Positions 45,681 to 57,059 of a stretch of DNA of 64,000 bases are shown here, in pieces. The notes beneath the pieces were generated by a model. That model did no database searches. It worked only from the letters and a program-made list of their open reading frames with translations, and had not been told where the DNA came from. Source of the stretch: Dolomedes plantarius (lineage: Eukaryota; Arthropoda; Arachnida; Araneae; Dolomedidae); contig OU015503.1 of NCBI GenBank assembly GCA_907164885.2, positions 67,539,568 through 67,603,567 of the forward strand, read 5' to 3'. Position numbers and translations under genes: made by a program. How positions within the stretch are numbered: the first letter of the stretch is position 1; every line of letters begins with the position of its first letter.

Positions 45681-46458
45681 CTATCTGAAAACTCGCACTT
45701 TGCTACGGAGTACGTTCAAATTAAATACAACGGTCAATGTATGCAATTAATGCCAAAAAAATAAATATATGTATACATACTTATAATAAATACGACGGTC
45801 AATGTATACAATTGATGAAAAAAAAATATTTCAAAAAATCGTAAGGGATATTTCTATAGACAAAAAAATATAGAAGAAAATATTCAAATTAAATCTAATA
45901 GGACATACTAAAGAATATAGTACAATTAATATAGTACAGTTTGAGGAAGATTTCTTTTACTATATTTTAATATTTTTTGGATAATGTCCAATCGTCTGCC
46001 GCATTAGCAAGGAAAAATATTTTTTTTTGTCTATTTCATTGTTATGGACGTGAAGATAAATTTATTTAAAGTAACAGATAAAGAAATCACGTGATCAGCA
46101 TTTAATAACTGAAATTCCAAAATTTAATCGATAAAAATTCACCAAAAATCAGAAAATGGGGGTAAAGATTCAAAAAAGATATCATTTTAAAGGAATTTTT
46201 ATGATCTTTTCCGTGATATAAATTTCATAACCCTCAAATCGTTATTTTAAATGTAAACTTTAAAAAAGTTATTAAACAGCTTAAAAATTTAATTTTAAAA
46301 GATCTAAGAAGAATTTTTCAGAAATCTTTCGTAGTGCACCCCTACACTATAAGAAGAATCGCCATGCAAAATTTCAGCCCTTTAGGTCTAGCGGTTTGGT
46401 GTGTACGTTGTATGTCAGTGAGTCAGTCCGTTACGGAACTGTTTTATTTATATATAGA
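45681..46458 (-). mobile_element. Non-autonomous Helitron, family H1 copy 3
   Basis: Read on the minus strand it begins TCTATATATAAATAAAACAG and ends TTTTCAGATAG, so the 3' CTAG has mutated. It matches 22647-23333 and 42957-43702 across the body, including the cgctagacctaaagggctg block. Confidence 0.8.
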
Positions 46459-46769
46459 TAACACAGAAAATAGATAAGAAGACAAAATTTAAAAATATTC
46501 AAAAAATCCCCTCGAAGGTGTATGGATACCTTTAAATATGATTCAGTCTTTTGCTCGGCAGTAGCAAAATAAAAATTTATAATTATATTATACGCTGTCA
46601 TAAATTTAATCAATTTTGCTACTCTGTGAATTTTATATTTATACTGTTCTTACCACTGGAACCTTCATGAAGAGTAGTGAGAACTACTGTACATGGGCCG
46701 GGCCCTAAAATGTAGTTTGATATAGCAATGCATAAAACTTCAGCGATCAATCAAAAGCGGAAGTAGGAA
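46459..46769. other. No feature recognised
   Basis: A gccgggccc phrase at 46695 resembles the end of the adjoining hAT family but is isolated. Confidence 0.35.
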
Positions 46770-47498
46770 CAGGCCCTGATTTTCCATTAGGCCAAGTAGG
46801 CCCGGGCCTAGCCCCCCCCCCCCCCCGAAAAAAAAAATTAAAAGGAATAAAAGACAAAAATTCCAATTCAATTTTTTTTTAATTTTACCTTTTTTAATAG
46901 CAATTTTTTTTATGCATCCTTTCAAATTTGATTGATTGATTGGTTCATCATATGTATGTTATAGTGTATATAAGGGATTAATAAGTTTGTCTGGTTGCAT
47001 TTGTAAGCAATTTTCTATGTTAATAGATGGCAGCATGTGACAGACCGCACAAAGAATGTTAGCGCATGTGCACTGCGATACTGTAAGACAGAGAGAGCGA
47101 TGTGTAATGAATGGCGGCGCACGTTGACGGCCAGCCGCTAAGTGTTTTCTATATGTTTCAAATAAAACTTTTGTTGTTGTTTTAAGAAGTATAATGTCAT
47201 GTTGATATCCCGCTCTCAAGTAACCAGAAGCTTTCCTTGTTTGCAAAAGACGAGCTAACACATCATATTAGTGTTTCAATGATGAAGTGAATATGTTGTA
47301 CTGCTTTTTGTTATTTGATAATGTTCTAGGCTTCTACGCTTCAAATTGCCAATTCTTGATAAAATGGTACTTTCAAAATGATTCATGATTATTTTTTTTT
47401 TGTGCGTTAATTTTGAAAATTTTACGCCCACATCAGTGTTAGGGGCCCCACCATCCCGAGTTGTGCCTGTAGTCAAGAATTTTCTAAATCGGGCCCTG
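46770..47498. mobile_element. hAT non-autonomous element (729 bp)
   Basis: The left end begins CAGGCCCTGATTT and the right end is AAATCGGGCCCTG. The flanks are AGTAGGAA (46762-46769) and CGTAGGAA (47499-47506), 7 of 8 identical. The right end matches a solo copy at 19335-19397. A 15-C run and an A run follow the left end. No transposase frame is recognisable. Confidence 0.85.
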
Positions 47499-47934
47499 CG
47501 TAGGAAAGAACATAGAAAGTGGGGGAAACAGAAAAAAAGTTTAGGCAGTTCAAGTAAAAGTAAAACATGGGAAAAATATAAGAAAAAAATCCAAGAAGGA
47601 GCGAAACTCCAAGAAAGGACGCGGTCACGTCGACCAAAGGGAAATGACTAGCAATAAAGAGGGAAGTTTGGGAAGTGAAACTGATCACATCCTGGAGCGG
47701 TTTCAGGAATGAATCAGAAAGCGAGTTGACGATCAACGGACAGCGTGAATCAGAGGCCAAGATAAAGGAGGATTAAAATGAGGAAAATACGTAAAACGGA
47801 CAGGAAACGAATTAAAGGATAAAACAAAACAAAAGAGTTTAACAAAGTAAGGGAAGAACAACTTAAATGTCAGGGAACAGGCAGGACAAACAATTAAAAG
47901 TTATGAGCAAGAATGCCACAGGGCCGTTTCTTGT

Positions 47935-48335
47935 TAGCTGGGTCAGTAGGGTAGTATTCGGCAAGATTTTTAATAACATCATTAGATAAATTTTTATGAA
48001 TATTAATAGCAAGATTTTGAAGATAATTTTGAATAGTGGATTTATCTCCCTATGTATGTCAACATTGCGAAAATGCTATGGGGAGTTAGTGATTTGCCAA
48101 GTAGTCATGTTTTGAGCTACAGCCAGAATTTAAATGTTGGAATCCGCGGCATACGACCAAACTGGCCCAATATACATAGGTAAGGGTCTTTAGAAGGATT
48201 TATAAATTTATAAATGAGGATAATAGGATTTAATAAGGATTTATAAATTTATAAATGAGGATAATAGGATTTAATAAGGATTTATAAATGAGCATTTTGT
48301 TACTAAAGTTCAATTTAGTGCTTCGGGGAATTAAG
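47935..48335 (-). pseudogene. Jockey ORF2 C-terminal fragment, second copy
   Basis: Read on the minus strand: SNKMLIYKS near 48300, then a GPVWSYAADS-like block, TTWQITNSP, LQNLAINIHKNLSNDVIKNL and DPANKKRPCG. It corresponds in order to the fragment at 31109-31486 but is more decayed, with a stop in the middle and a tandem expansion at its start. It is 5'-truncated. Confidence 0.7.
48193..48292. repeat. 46-bp tandem repeat, about 2.2 copies
   Basis: The unit, built on aaggatttataaatttataa and atgaggataataggattta, is repeated inside the start of the LINE fragment. Confidence 0.85.
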
Positions 48336-49074
48336 GGGTAACCACTGGTACTTCTCCGTATTATGTCTCTTACTAAGGCTATGAATTTATGTTTCCGTTA
48401 TAAATCTTACACCACCCCTATTAAAACTATCACTTGCATCACAGTCCCCTTAACACCAACAGCCCTAACTAAGAATTCTTTACGTTTTATCTTCACGTGT
48501 TTGTTTTAAATTTTCTTAATGGACGCGATAGGTCCTAGAATGAAGACCTTTTCTTGTAGTTCTCGTATATTTCAGTTGTTAAATGGGCCCCACAGCCCAT
48601 TTATATCATCTATTATCTTTTCTGTGCCTTAAAGGAAGTCTATCAAATCATTTTTGGTTCACTATTTTGTTCTTATAATGAAGTAATTCGAAAAACTCAC
48701 AGTGTGAAGGGAATAAGTCCATAGTGCAGTTAAAGTATTCCAATGTAAAACCTGAGTTGGCCAGGCTTAAAATGAAAACTACAGCTCACTAGCAAAAGTT
48801 TTGATATGAAATGCGGAGAGAGAGAGTGGGAAAAGGAGTTCACAAATTAAATGACTGGAACGAAAGGAAACACGAGAAGAAATATGATGAAAGTGGTGTG
48901 TAAATAAAAGTGGACTAATAAACTGGATACTGTATTTAAAACATTTTATAAAACAATGTATTAACTCATATATGTATTGATTCCACAGATTTATCTAAAA
49001 TGTTGCTTGTCTTCATTTTTAAAGTGTAATTATAACGACTAAATCCGATAAAAGGAATGTGAATTCTAAATTTT

Positions 49075-49077
<3 letters not shown>
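48336..49077. other. No gene recognised
   Basis: A purine-rich stretch lies at 48810-48890. No frames were found. Confidence 0.35.

Positions 49078-49140
<63 letters not shown>
49078..49140. repeat. (TA)n microsatellite
   Basis: About 31 TA units, immediately upstream of the heat-shock-element cluster. Confidence 0.95.
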
Positions 49141-49143
<3 letters not shown>

Positions 49144-49148
49144 CTCCT

Positions 49149-49347
49149 TTCTGGAAATTTCCAGAATATTCCAGTATATATAAATTAAATTAATTTGAAT
49201 GTTCTGTTAGGATATATAAGTTGCTGCACTCCAATTGAGAGTCAGTCCTGCTCTGTACTGTCACTCGGATATCACTTCATTGCTTCCAATAAATTTCTAT
49301 ACTCCACGTCTGTGTATTTAACCGTCTCGTAAGTTTTCCCGTGATAA
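49149..49347 (+). promoter_or_regulatory. Promoter-like segment: heat-shock element, TATA box, initiator
   Basis: At 49149-49171 the text TTCTGGAAATTTCCAGAATA (then TTC) consists of five perfectly alternating TTC/GAA units with 2-bp gaps, the consensus for trimeric heat-shock factor. TATATAAG follows at 49213-49220. An arthropod initiator TCAGTC lies at 49242-49247, placing its A 31 bp after the start of the TATA box, the usual distance. Downstream are AATAAA (49291-49296) and a splice-donor-like CTCGTAAGTTT (about 49325-49335). This could be the promoter and first exon of a gene, or the U3-R-U5 of a retrotransposon LTR. A Tc1/mariner element at 49350 cuts it off from anything downstream, so no product can be named. 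Confidence 0.65.
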
Positions 49348-49349
49348 TA

Positions 49350-50131
49350 CACAGTGTGCGTCATAAATTCATGCAAAGTTCAAAAATTCGTAATAAAAGA
49401 AATAATGCTCGGAAAAAATTTCTGTTTGCGCGAATAGAATCAGAGGGACATTGGATTTTTTTTCCATGTAAAAATTAGTTTCGAAAAGTAACCGAAAGAG
49501 GGCGCTTTTGCGTGACCGCGTTAAGTCTGCATTGCAGGAAAGACATGGGTTACCTGTTGTCACCTTCATGGAGGTTGGTGCCCCGCCCACGTGATATCAA
49601 GACGTTCCTATTGGAATCTTTCACTGAGGACCAAGTTCTATAAGTCGCGGTTGTAAGTCTCAGTGGCCCTCACGATCACCAGATTTGACTCCGGCAAATT
49701 TTTAGTTGGGGGGATACTTAAAATCTCATGTATACCGGGGCTCCCCAACCACTTTGGTGGAACTGAAAAATGTCATTCGACAGACAGTCGCTGCCATCGA
49801 TGCTACAATCCACTTTAATGGGCTTATTGAAACGCCTCACTTGCCTTTTACCTTGTTCTGGTAGCAATGTTGAACATCTATTACTTTAAAATAAATGCAC
49901 AGTGTCATGTAATTGTGATCTGTTTTATTTTCTGTTTGAGTTTGCCTGATTTGCATAAAACATCTCAGTATGACGTGTGAGCGCCCTCTTTCGGTTAGCT
50001 TTTTGGAAACTTTTTTTTAATGGAAAAAAATCCAATGTCCCTCTGATCTTATTGGCGCAAACAGAAAAAATTTCCGAGCATTGCTTCTTTTATTATGAAT
50101 TTTTGAAATTTGACGAATTTATGACGCACCC

Positions 50132-50133
<2 letters not shown>
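49350..50133 (+). mobile_element. Tc1/mariner-superfamily element with ~155-bp inverted repeats
   Basis: The left end (from 49350) and the right end (to 50133) are inverted repeats of about 155 bp with scattered mismatches. Both contain GTGCGTCATAAATTC-type ends and gagggacattggatttttttcc inside. TA flanks at 49348-49349 and 50134-50135. Between them lies a transposase fragment. The right flank is a long (TA)n tract, a natural target for a TA-inserting element. Confidence 0.85.
49665..49850 (+). pseudogene. Tc1/mariner-type transposase C-terminal fragment
   Basis: Plus-strand translation gives SRSPDLTPANF, a stop in place of a usual Phe/Leu-Trp, then GGYLKSHVYRGSPTTLVELK and NVIRQTVAAIDA. 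The PDLTPxxF--GYLK block carries the third catalytic acid region in this IS630/Tc1 subgroup. The first two catalytic residues and the N-terminus are deleted. Confidence 0.75.
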
Positions 50134-50218
<85 letters not shown>

Positions 50219-50228
50219 TAAACGTATT

Positions 50229-50295
<67 letters not shown>

Positions 50296-50335
50296 TAAAC
50301 GTATTCTTATATATATATATATATATATATATAAG
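50134..50335. repeat. (TA)n microsatellite with repeated 17-bp interruption
   Basis: Three TA blocks are separated by two identical copies of cagtaaacgtattctta, which suggests unequal exchange or slippage over a unit of about 75 bp. Confidence 0.95.
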
Positions 50336-51150
50336 AATATACAAATTTCAAAAATCATTATACATTTCTTGATTTTAGTAATATTTATTTAGGGAATTCA
50401 ATTGAATGCCCGTCCAACCGTTAAGGTATACGGATAATCTGATAACTAATCGTCCCGTGCGCAATCCTTCTCAACTGGGACACTCTGGCTCAAGGACTCC
50501 GGGGCCTCAAACCCCTGCCCCCGTCGTTGGACCGAAACCGAGGACCGTCTAATAATTCATTAACAATTTTTTTTTAATTTAGCAGTTTTGTGGCAACCAC
50601 CATTCCTGTGTTCAATTTTCCTTATTTTTTTTCTTTTCTTCTTCTTCTTCTTATTATTATTTTCTGTTTCTTATTTTTACAGATTGCATTATAATGCTTA
50701 CAATAGCATTACACAATTGTTACAATTTCACACTATTTTTTTTCATAATTACATCAAATTTATATAGATACATATCAACAGGACAATAGAATTTAACCTG
50801 ACAATTACGTAAATACACCCACATAAATACAATTTACTCTAATACATTTACGTACGTACAATAATAAAAATTTCTACTGATTCAAACTTAAATATTTAAT
50901 CTTGACTTTCTATTAAAACATAACAATATAATTTAACTTAATTATTTATACAATTATACATTTGTTTACTCTAATGCCTGTATACTAACTTTTGTGTAAT
51001 TTCTAAAGCCTTACCAAATGTATAAAATTGTTTGCAGCTACAGTGATTATAAAACACGTAGCCAATATAGATTTTTTTTTACAAACCTATATTATTAACC
51101 ATTCTACTTCTTACATACATTTATTTACTTGCAATACTGTGTAACCTGTA
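50336..51150. other. AT-rich stretch; small GC-rich block
   Basis: A block at 50400-50550 contains gtccaacc and gtcgttggac in inverted orientation and is GC-richer; class unknown. A (TTC)n tract is at 50634-50650. The rest is featureless. Confidence 0.35.
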
Positions 51151-51183
51151 CGTTATCTGCAAGCCTGCAACTGAAGAATACTG

Positions 51184-53497
51184 CTATGTGGCATGAGAGA
51201 ATGGGATACAAGTATTCATAAGAATACCGTCCACCTTCCTAGTGAAACCTCTACAGTAAAAGTCACAATAAAACGTATGTTTCGCCCATGTTCTAACATC
51301 CACTGGCAATTTATTTCTTAGGTCCCTGTACTGCTGGCAGTCGAATAAACAGTGGTCTGGCGTTTGGATATTTCCGCAGGTACATCTATCTGATTTTTGG
51401 TGAAATCTGCTTTGATATTCTCCAACACACCCATGACCCGTTATAAATTGATTAATTTTAAAGTCACCCATTAGCCTTTCTTCTGTTACTTCCCTGAATA
51501 TTTCATAGACTCTTCTTCCTTTCAGACTTTCATTCTATTCTTCTTGCCATAGTTTCTTTTCATACTTTTTCATTTTAATTTTTACTGATTTTATAGTTTG
51601 CTTAGACTGGGCTCCTATTTCCTCCATTCCTGTAGCATTTTTGGCTACTTGGTCTACCTCCTCATTCTCTGCAATACCCACATGGGCCTTGACCCAATGC
51701 AGATATTTTCTTGTATAATCATATTATTTATTTCTTGTACTATATCTCCTCTGTAGCTTATTGCTTTTAGCGCTTCCAAACCCCTCTTTGAATCTGTAAA
51801 TATATCAAACTCAGTGATTTTTTTTCTCTTTCATTCTTTGAACTGCCAATTGTAACGCTCGTAGTCCCACTACATCACATAAGAGTTCCCACCTGCAATT
51901 CTCTCTTTTAATATTTCTTTATTTCCTTCTTCATCGCGAATCACCACACCTGCTCCTACTGTACCATCTTTTTGGATCCATCAGTATAAATACTCATTTT
52001 CGTTTTAAGGTGAAGATCCATCGACCAGTTCAGGCTCTTTAAATTTTCATGCTAATTTTTCTAATCACTCTGGTCACACAATTATCCCTATTGAACACTT
52101 CTCCGTTTATATCATATTCTTTTCCTTCATCATAAAACTTACTATTTAAAACTTTGACATCTCTATACCATACTTCTGATGCGTAGAGTATTATTTTCTC
52201 TATTACCATTATATAAATTTCATTAATAATATTTGGAGTAATTCCCCAAATCTTTTTACTAATTCTCGCTAGCTTGTAAATAAATTTTGACTGCTTTTTC
52301 TTTAACCATGTCTAAGTGTTTTATAAAACTCAATGTACTATCAATTTTTACTCTCAAATAAATAGTTTCAGCATTGCATTTTAAGGAATTTTCTTTTAAC
52401 TTAATTGGCCTCTTCCTTTTTATCTCCCCCTTACTGGGTATAATTGTATATTCACAATTTCCGAAGCTGAAATTCAGTTCGTTTCTATCAGCCCACTCGC
52501 TACGTATCCTCAACGGCTCAATTGCAAGTTCTGCAAATTTATTCGGTAAGTTCGCACAATCATCATCAAGTCATCCGCGAACGCCTGAATAAAATAGTAA
52601 TTCCTGTAAATTTTCTCATTCAGAATCTCATTGATTATTATTAACCAAAGTATGGGCCCAAGGGAAGATCCTTGCGGGACCCCAATATTGTATTCATACT
52701 GGCTGTGTTTTAACTTAATTTTTCTATCGGTTAAATAATTAAGTTTTCTTGTACAGGTATTTATCTAGTTTAAGCCTTTTTAACTCTCTTATTATACAAC
52801 TTTTCTTTATTGAATTAAACGCATTTCTTACGTCTAACGAGATAAGACACGTATGTTCATTTCTTTCTTTGTTTTCTTTTATCTTATTCATAGTGTTACC
52901 CAGTGCGTGTAAAGTGCTTTTTCCTTTACGGAATCTGTATTGTCCTTCTGAGAGTAAACTCTTATTTTCCAGATGCATAAGTAATCTATATTTCAGAATT
53001 TTGTTCAATATCTTACCCATTACGGGAAGAAGACAGATTGGACGGTATGACACCGCTTGTGCTCTATCTCTTCCCTCCTTTCACACTTGCGATTTTCTAT
53101 GGTCTTGGGAAATAAGCCTCTTTGGGCATTTGTTATAAAGATTGCACAGTATTGTTTTATCTGTTTCATATAAGGCCAATATAACACCCAATGTTAGGCC
53201 ATCGTAGCCTGGGGCTTTCTCTTTAGCCGTGGTTTCCATCGTTAAATCAATTTCTTCAACTGTAATTTCATTACCTTTATCCCCCACAAATTCTTCATCA
53301 TCACTATCTTCCATTACTTGCTCTTTCCCAAAGTGATGCTTAGCTATCACTTCCTCTGTTTCTCTTAATGTGCCATCACAATCCAGGACCGCATCTAGTA
53401 TATTCTGTCTTTTATCTTGGATAATATTCTGAACTATCACATACGTATCCTTAAATGTTAATTTATCTAGGAATTTTTTAAAATTGGTACTCTGCAT
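51184..53497 (-). pseudogene. LINE ORF2: reverse transcriptase, RNase H and C-terminal zinc motif
   Basis: In order: AKEKAPGYDGLTLGVILALY opens the polymerase (53240-53160). YRPICLLPVMGKILNKIL and LISLDVRNAFNSI follow at 53053-52739. GVPQGSSLGPILW is at 52690-52650, and the catalytic YFIQAFADDLMMIV at about 52595-52555. An RNase H part begins with YTDGSK near 51985 and contains FDIFTDSKRGLEALKA near 51810-51760. At 51471-51184 CTCGNIQTPDHCLFDCQQYR gives the C-terminal Cys/His cluster. At least five frameshifts or stops separate the blocks, so it is inactive, yet the FADD catalytic motif survives. Confidence 0.8.
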
Positions 53498-53577
53498 TTA
53501 TAATCATTTTCTTGTACTTGTTTCTCTCCCGTTTATACTTTATCATCCACTTTTCCCGGTCGTCTTTATCTGTTATA

Positions 53578-54986
53578 CACTGCTGGCCACTGTAAATGCA
53601 ACACCCTGAAGGAAACATGCAAATAACATGAAATTTACAACATGCATTAGCGGAGGTGAGATATGCAAATGATTAGAATTTCAGCGCAGACGCACATCAC
53701 GCGCGCCTGTGGCGCCACTTCAAAGCGCTATTTAAGGCTTGGAGATTTCGACGATTTCAAGTTCGGCAATTGTGTTTTTCTTGTGGTTTTTTCAAAAAAA
53801 CGATCAATTATGCCTCGTCGAAAACAAAGATCATCTTTTGATAAAGTATCCGAGTTCGACAGAGTAAGGATAGAGGCCTACCGAGATTGTGGATTATCTT
53901 TCAGGGAAATCCGTATTCGTGTTGGACGAAACCAAACAACTGTAATGCGGATATGTGATCGTTGGATTCAGGAGGGTACGACGGACCGGCATGTTCGATC
54001 GCATCCACCTCAGCGCACCACTTCACGTGATGACAGGCAAATTGTGCGCATGGCAGTGACGGATCGCTCAGTCACATCACGAACCATAGCAAAGCACATG
54101 CAGTCTGTAACGCATCATCCAGTGTCTGCGCGTACCATTCGACGCCGTTTACAGCAGAGTGGTCTGTCCGCAAGACGTCCATTGCTTTGTCTACCCTTGA
54201 CGCAGAACCACAGACGTCTCCGCCGCCAATGGTGCGATGACAGAAGGATGTGGACGGCAGAATGGAATGAAATTGTCTTTACTGACGAGTCACGCTTCTG
54301 TCTGCAACAACACGATGGTTGCATTCGAGCCTGGAGACACCATGAAGAGAGGATGCTGAACAGCTGCGTTATGCACCGCCACACTGGTCCTGCACCGGGT
54401 ATTATGGTATGGGGCGGTATTGGATATCACTCTCGCACACCTCTCGTACGCATTGCCGGTACTTTAAACAGCCAGCACTACATCTCCGAGGTGTTGGAGC
54501 CAGTTGTCCTTCCTTACCTTCAGGGCTTGCCCACAGCCATATTTCAACAGGATAATGCGCGACCACACGTGACACGCATTGTTCAACGGTTATTCGTCAA
54601 TCGCCAGATTGAATTGCTTCCCTAGCCGCCTCGCTCTCCGGATCTTTCACCGATAGAAAACATGTGGTCCATGGTTGCTCTACGATTGACCCAGATTCCA
54701 TCCCCAGCTGCCACAGCAGATCAACTTTGGCAACGTGTGGAAGCTGCTTGGTCTGCTGTACCCCAAGAACTCATCCAAAGTCTCTTTGAATCAATGCCGA
54801 GGCGTGTGGCAGCGGTGATCTCCAACAATGGCGGCTACTCTGGCTACTGATTTTGGCAGGAACCACACTTCACAGAAGTCTATAAATTTAATCATTTGAT
54901 ACTTGGTCCACATGTTATCTACAAAATAAATTTTGTTGTGATATCTCTTGTCTTTCTTGGTGTTGCAATTTGGGTGGCCAGCAGTG
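53578..54986 (+). mobile_element. Tc1-like transposon (1409 bp), second family
   Basis: Left end CACTGCTGGCCACTGTAAAT and right end, complemented, CACTGCTGGCCACCCAAATT share the first 13 bases and a further tgcaacacc. TA flanks at 53576-53577 and 54987-54988. It carries an almost intact transposase and sits inside the LINE ORF2. A deleted derivative is at 43893-44301. Confidence 0.93.
53810..54850 (+). pseudogene. Tc1-like transposase with a single nonsense codon
   Basis: ATG at 53810 gives MPRRKQRSSFDKVSEFDRVR. Two helix-turn-helix regions follow (LSFREIRIRVGRNQTTVMRI; then VSARTIRRRLQQSGLSARRP). The first catalytic Asp is in FTDESRF and the second in FQQDNARPHVT. A TAG at 54623-54625 (codon 272) follows ELLP and precedes PRSPDLSPIENMWS, which holds the third acidic residue (Glu). 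Relatives have Trp there, so a TGG-to-TAG change is likely. The frame then continues to a TGA at 54848-54850, with no other lesion. Total 346 codons, normal for Tc1. It ends SMPRRVAAVISNNGG. One change from open; the protein as it stands lacks the third catalytic residue. Confidence 0.93.
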
Positions 54987-55233
54987 TATTTTGGTGTCTC
55001 CTTCTAAGGGACCTAACTTGGCTCCCTTACCCTGTTAATTTTTCACTACATCATGGTGCTCTATATGTGTCCTTTCTAACTTTCCTTTTATGTTTCTTAC
55101 AAAGCCTTATTATTACCGCATTTATCTTCTCAATACTCTCATCAATAGACATTTCAGTAATTACCATTTTCAGGCTCTCCAACTTTCTCCTAAGGTCAAT
55201 TCTAAATTCAAACCAGTTTAAATCTTGGATAGT

Positions 55234-55947
55234 CTACCTAGTAGCATAGCCACTAGTTCTACTTATTCTACTATCTCCGATGTCGAATGTAATCGCATTA
55301 TGATCTGTATTCTGATAATCATCTTTAAGAGTCCAATTTAATATTTTCTCCCCATCAATACCAAATGTAATTGTGACATCAGTCCAACCTTGACCTAACG
55401 GTCCGTCGTATGTTGGCCAACTATATGGATTATTTCTTATAATTCCATCATTTCGAATCACCATATTTACAATATCCAATCCTCTATTGTTAGTAGGTCT
55501 TTGGCCCCACATGTTAGATCTGGCATTTAGATGTCCCATTACCACTCTCTTCTTGTTATTAAATTTCTCTATTATAGCGGTACGATGCTCCCACTGTGGT
55601 TCCATACGTTCAACTTCTCGGCCTGCCGGCGGTAAATAGATGGTAATGAATATGTACTCTGTTTCATGATTACCTCATCTTATAGCTATAATATGGTCCG
55701 TGATCAATATATTCTGATATCAAATTCTTCTTTTAATAGCCATTGCTACTCTCGGATCCGTTTCATATTGTACAATTTGATAACGACTAGGAAAGCCAAT
55801 TACCCCATGTTTGTTGCCTTTTTTAACATATGGCTCATGAATAGATATGTCGTATTCAAGTTTGCTGGATAACTCTCTTACTGCGTTAACTGAATTGTTC
55901 CAATTAATATGTAAACACTTATATATGATATTGAAGACGTTAGCCAT
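55234..55947 (-). pseudogene. LINE ORF2 N-terminal endonuclease (APE-type), frameshifted
   Basis: 55947-55720 reads ELSSKLEYDISIHEPYVKKG with GVIGFPSRYQIVQYE, the N-terminal half of an APE-type endonuclease (the E of the EPY block is catalytic in the family). After a gap, 55605-55234 gives RVVMGHLNARSNMWGQRPTN and NRGLDIVNMV, then GWTDVTITF and DHNAITFDI. These correspond to the GDFNAxxxxWGS, SWIDVT and SDH blocks. The usual Asp of GDFN reads His here. Confidence 0.75.
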
Positions 55948-56121
55948 AGTCCGTTCTAATGGAGATCCGCTCTATTTCCGTGCGATCACATCATCGGTAG
56001 GCATATGATTTGTTGCAATTTTAACATTACTATTGTATTAAAATAAGCACAATAAACGCATCTTATTTAGCTCTGACATTCTCCTTCGTGATCTTTACTC
56101 CCGCAACCTCTACAGATTTTA

Positions 56122-57033
56122 TCATTTTTGCAAACTTTTGCTATGTGTTATTCTATTACAATTATAACATATTCTGGGCCTGATATATTCTCTGATGTTA
56201 TATCTCCTCCAGCCCATTTTTATTTTACTTTCTTTCATTATTTTACTAAATGTCTGTCCATTCATTTCCAATATAATATTCTCCCCTTCTCTAGCCTTGA
56301 AACTAGTTATGTATTGTACTTCACCACCTTTTAATTCTTCATTTTGTCCTTGTACACATTCACATATGTCATCTCTTTCCATACTTTCAGTAACCCCATA
56401 AATAATGATAAGATTTGTGGCTTTCTCTTTATAACGTGGTTTATCAATTTTATAATTTTTTACAATACTATCAGTGTTCTTAATCTCTTCGATTACCTTG
56501 TCTGTTTCTTTTGCAGTGTCAGTTCCTATTAACACGCCACCTCTGCCAATCCTTCGAAAGGCTCTTATTCCTGCCTTTAATTTAACCGGGTCTATCTCTT
56601 TTTGGACATCTAGTCTTGTTGTTTCAGATTCCTGAATTTCCTTTGGGATAATCGTCACTATGTGCACCCCACCTTCTGCTCTTCTTTTAGATCAAGATCT
56701 ACTCCTAGGTCTGCTTCTCACAACTTTTTGAGCATAAGTGTCTCCATCTGTCCTCCTCTCGATACCTCTAAGTAATCCCCGAAGGTACTGTGTATGGGCT
56801 TGTTGCTTTTTAAACATTTGATATAGTGTTCCAACATCTTTCAAAATTTCCTCTCTTCCCATTCCTGTAGGCCTAGATTTAAAAGCATTCATTATTCTAT
56901 CTAAGCATTCTTTAGCTACTATGTCTGTATTATTATATATACCTTCATTATCTTTGAATCCAATCTCCCCCTTATCCCCTCTAACTTCCTCTGTAGTCTC
57001 TGTTAATGATTCTCTCGACGTAACAGACATCAT
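56122..57033 (-). pseudogene. LINE ORF1 (gag-like), two frames
   Basis: 57033-56692 encodes an acidic then Arg-rich N-terminal part (MMSVTSRESLTETTEEVRGD ... VVRSRPRSRS). 56667-56122 continues in another frame with VHIVTIIPKEIQESE, FRRIGRGGVLIGTD and a terminal CYNCNRITHSKS, the first half of a CCHC knuckle. A frame change joins them near 56680. The protein ends inside the knuckle region, so the 3' part is degraded. Confidence 0.65.
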
Positions 57034-57059
57034 AAAGGAATTTGTGGGAATACAAATAT

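Larger units (their letters stand above)
51184..57033 (-). mobile_element. Degenerate I/R1-type LINE, interrupted by a Tc1 element
   Basis: Fragments appear in the right order for one LINE read from high to low coordinates: ORF1 (57033-56122), endonuclease (55947-55234), reverse transcriptase (53497-52259), RNase H (about 52000-51600) and a C-terminal Cys/His motif (51471-51184). The Tc1 element at 53578-54986 sits between endonuclease and reverse transcriptase. Stops and frameshifts break all parts. RNase H plus an ORF1 zinc knuckle points to the I/R1/LOA group; the exact clade is not settled by eye. Confidence 0.8.

Noticed and set aside
49977..50372. 131-aa and 83-aa frames of Ile-Tyr repeats
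   Set aside because: (TA)n microsatellite translation.
51184..57033. Telomere-specific SART/TRAS-type LINE
   Set aside because: The domain order would allow an R1-clade element, but no TTAGG-type target repeats flank either end.
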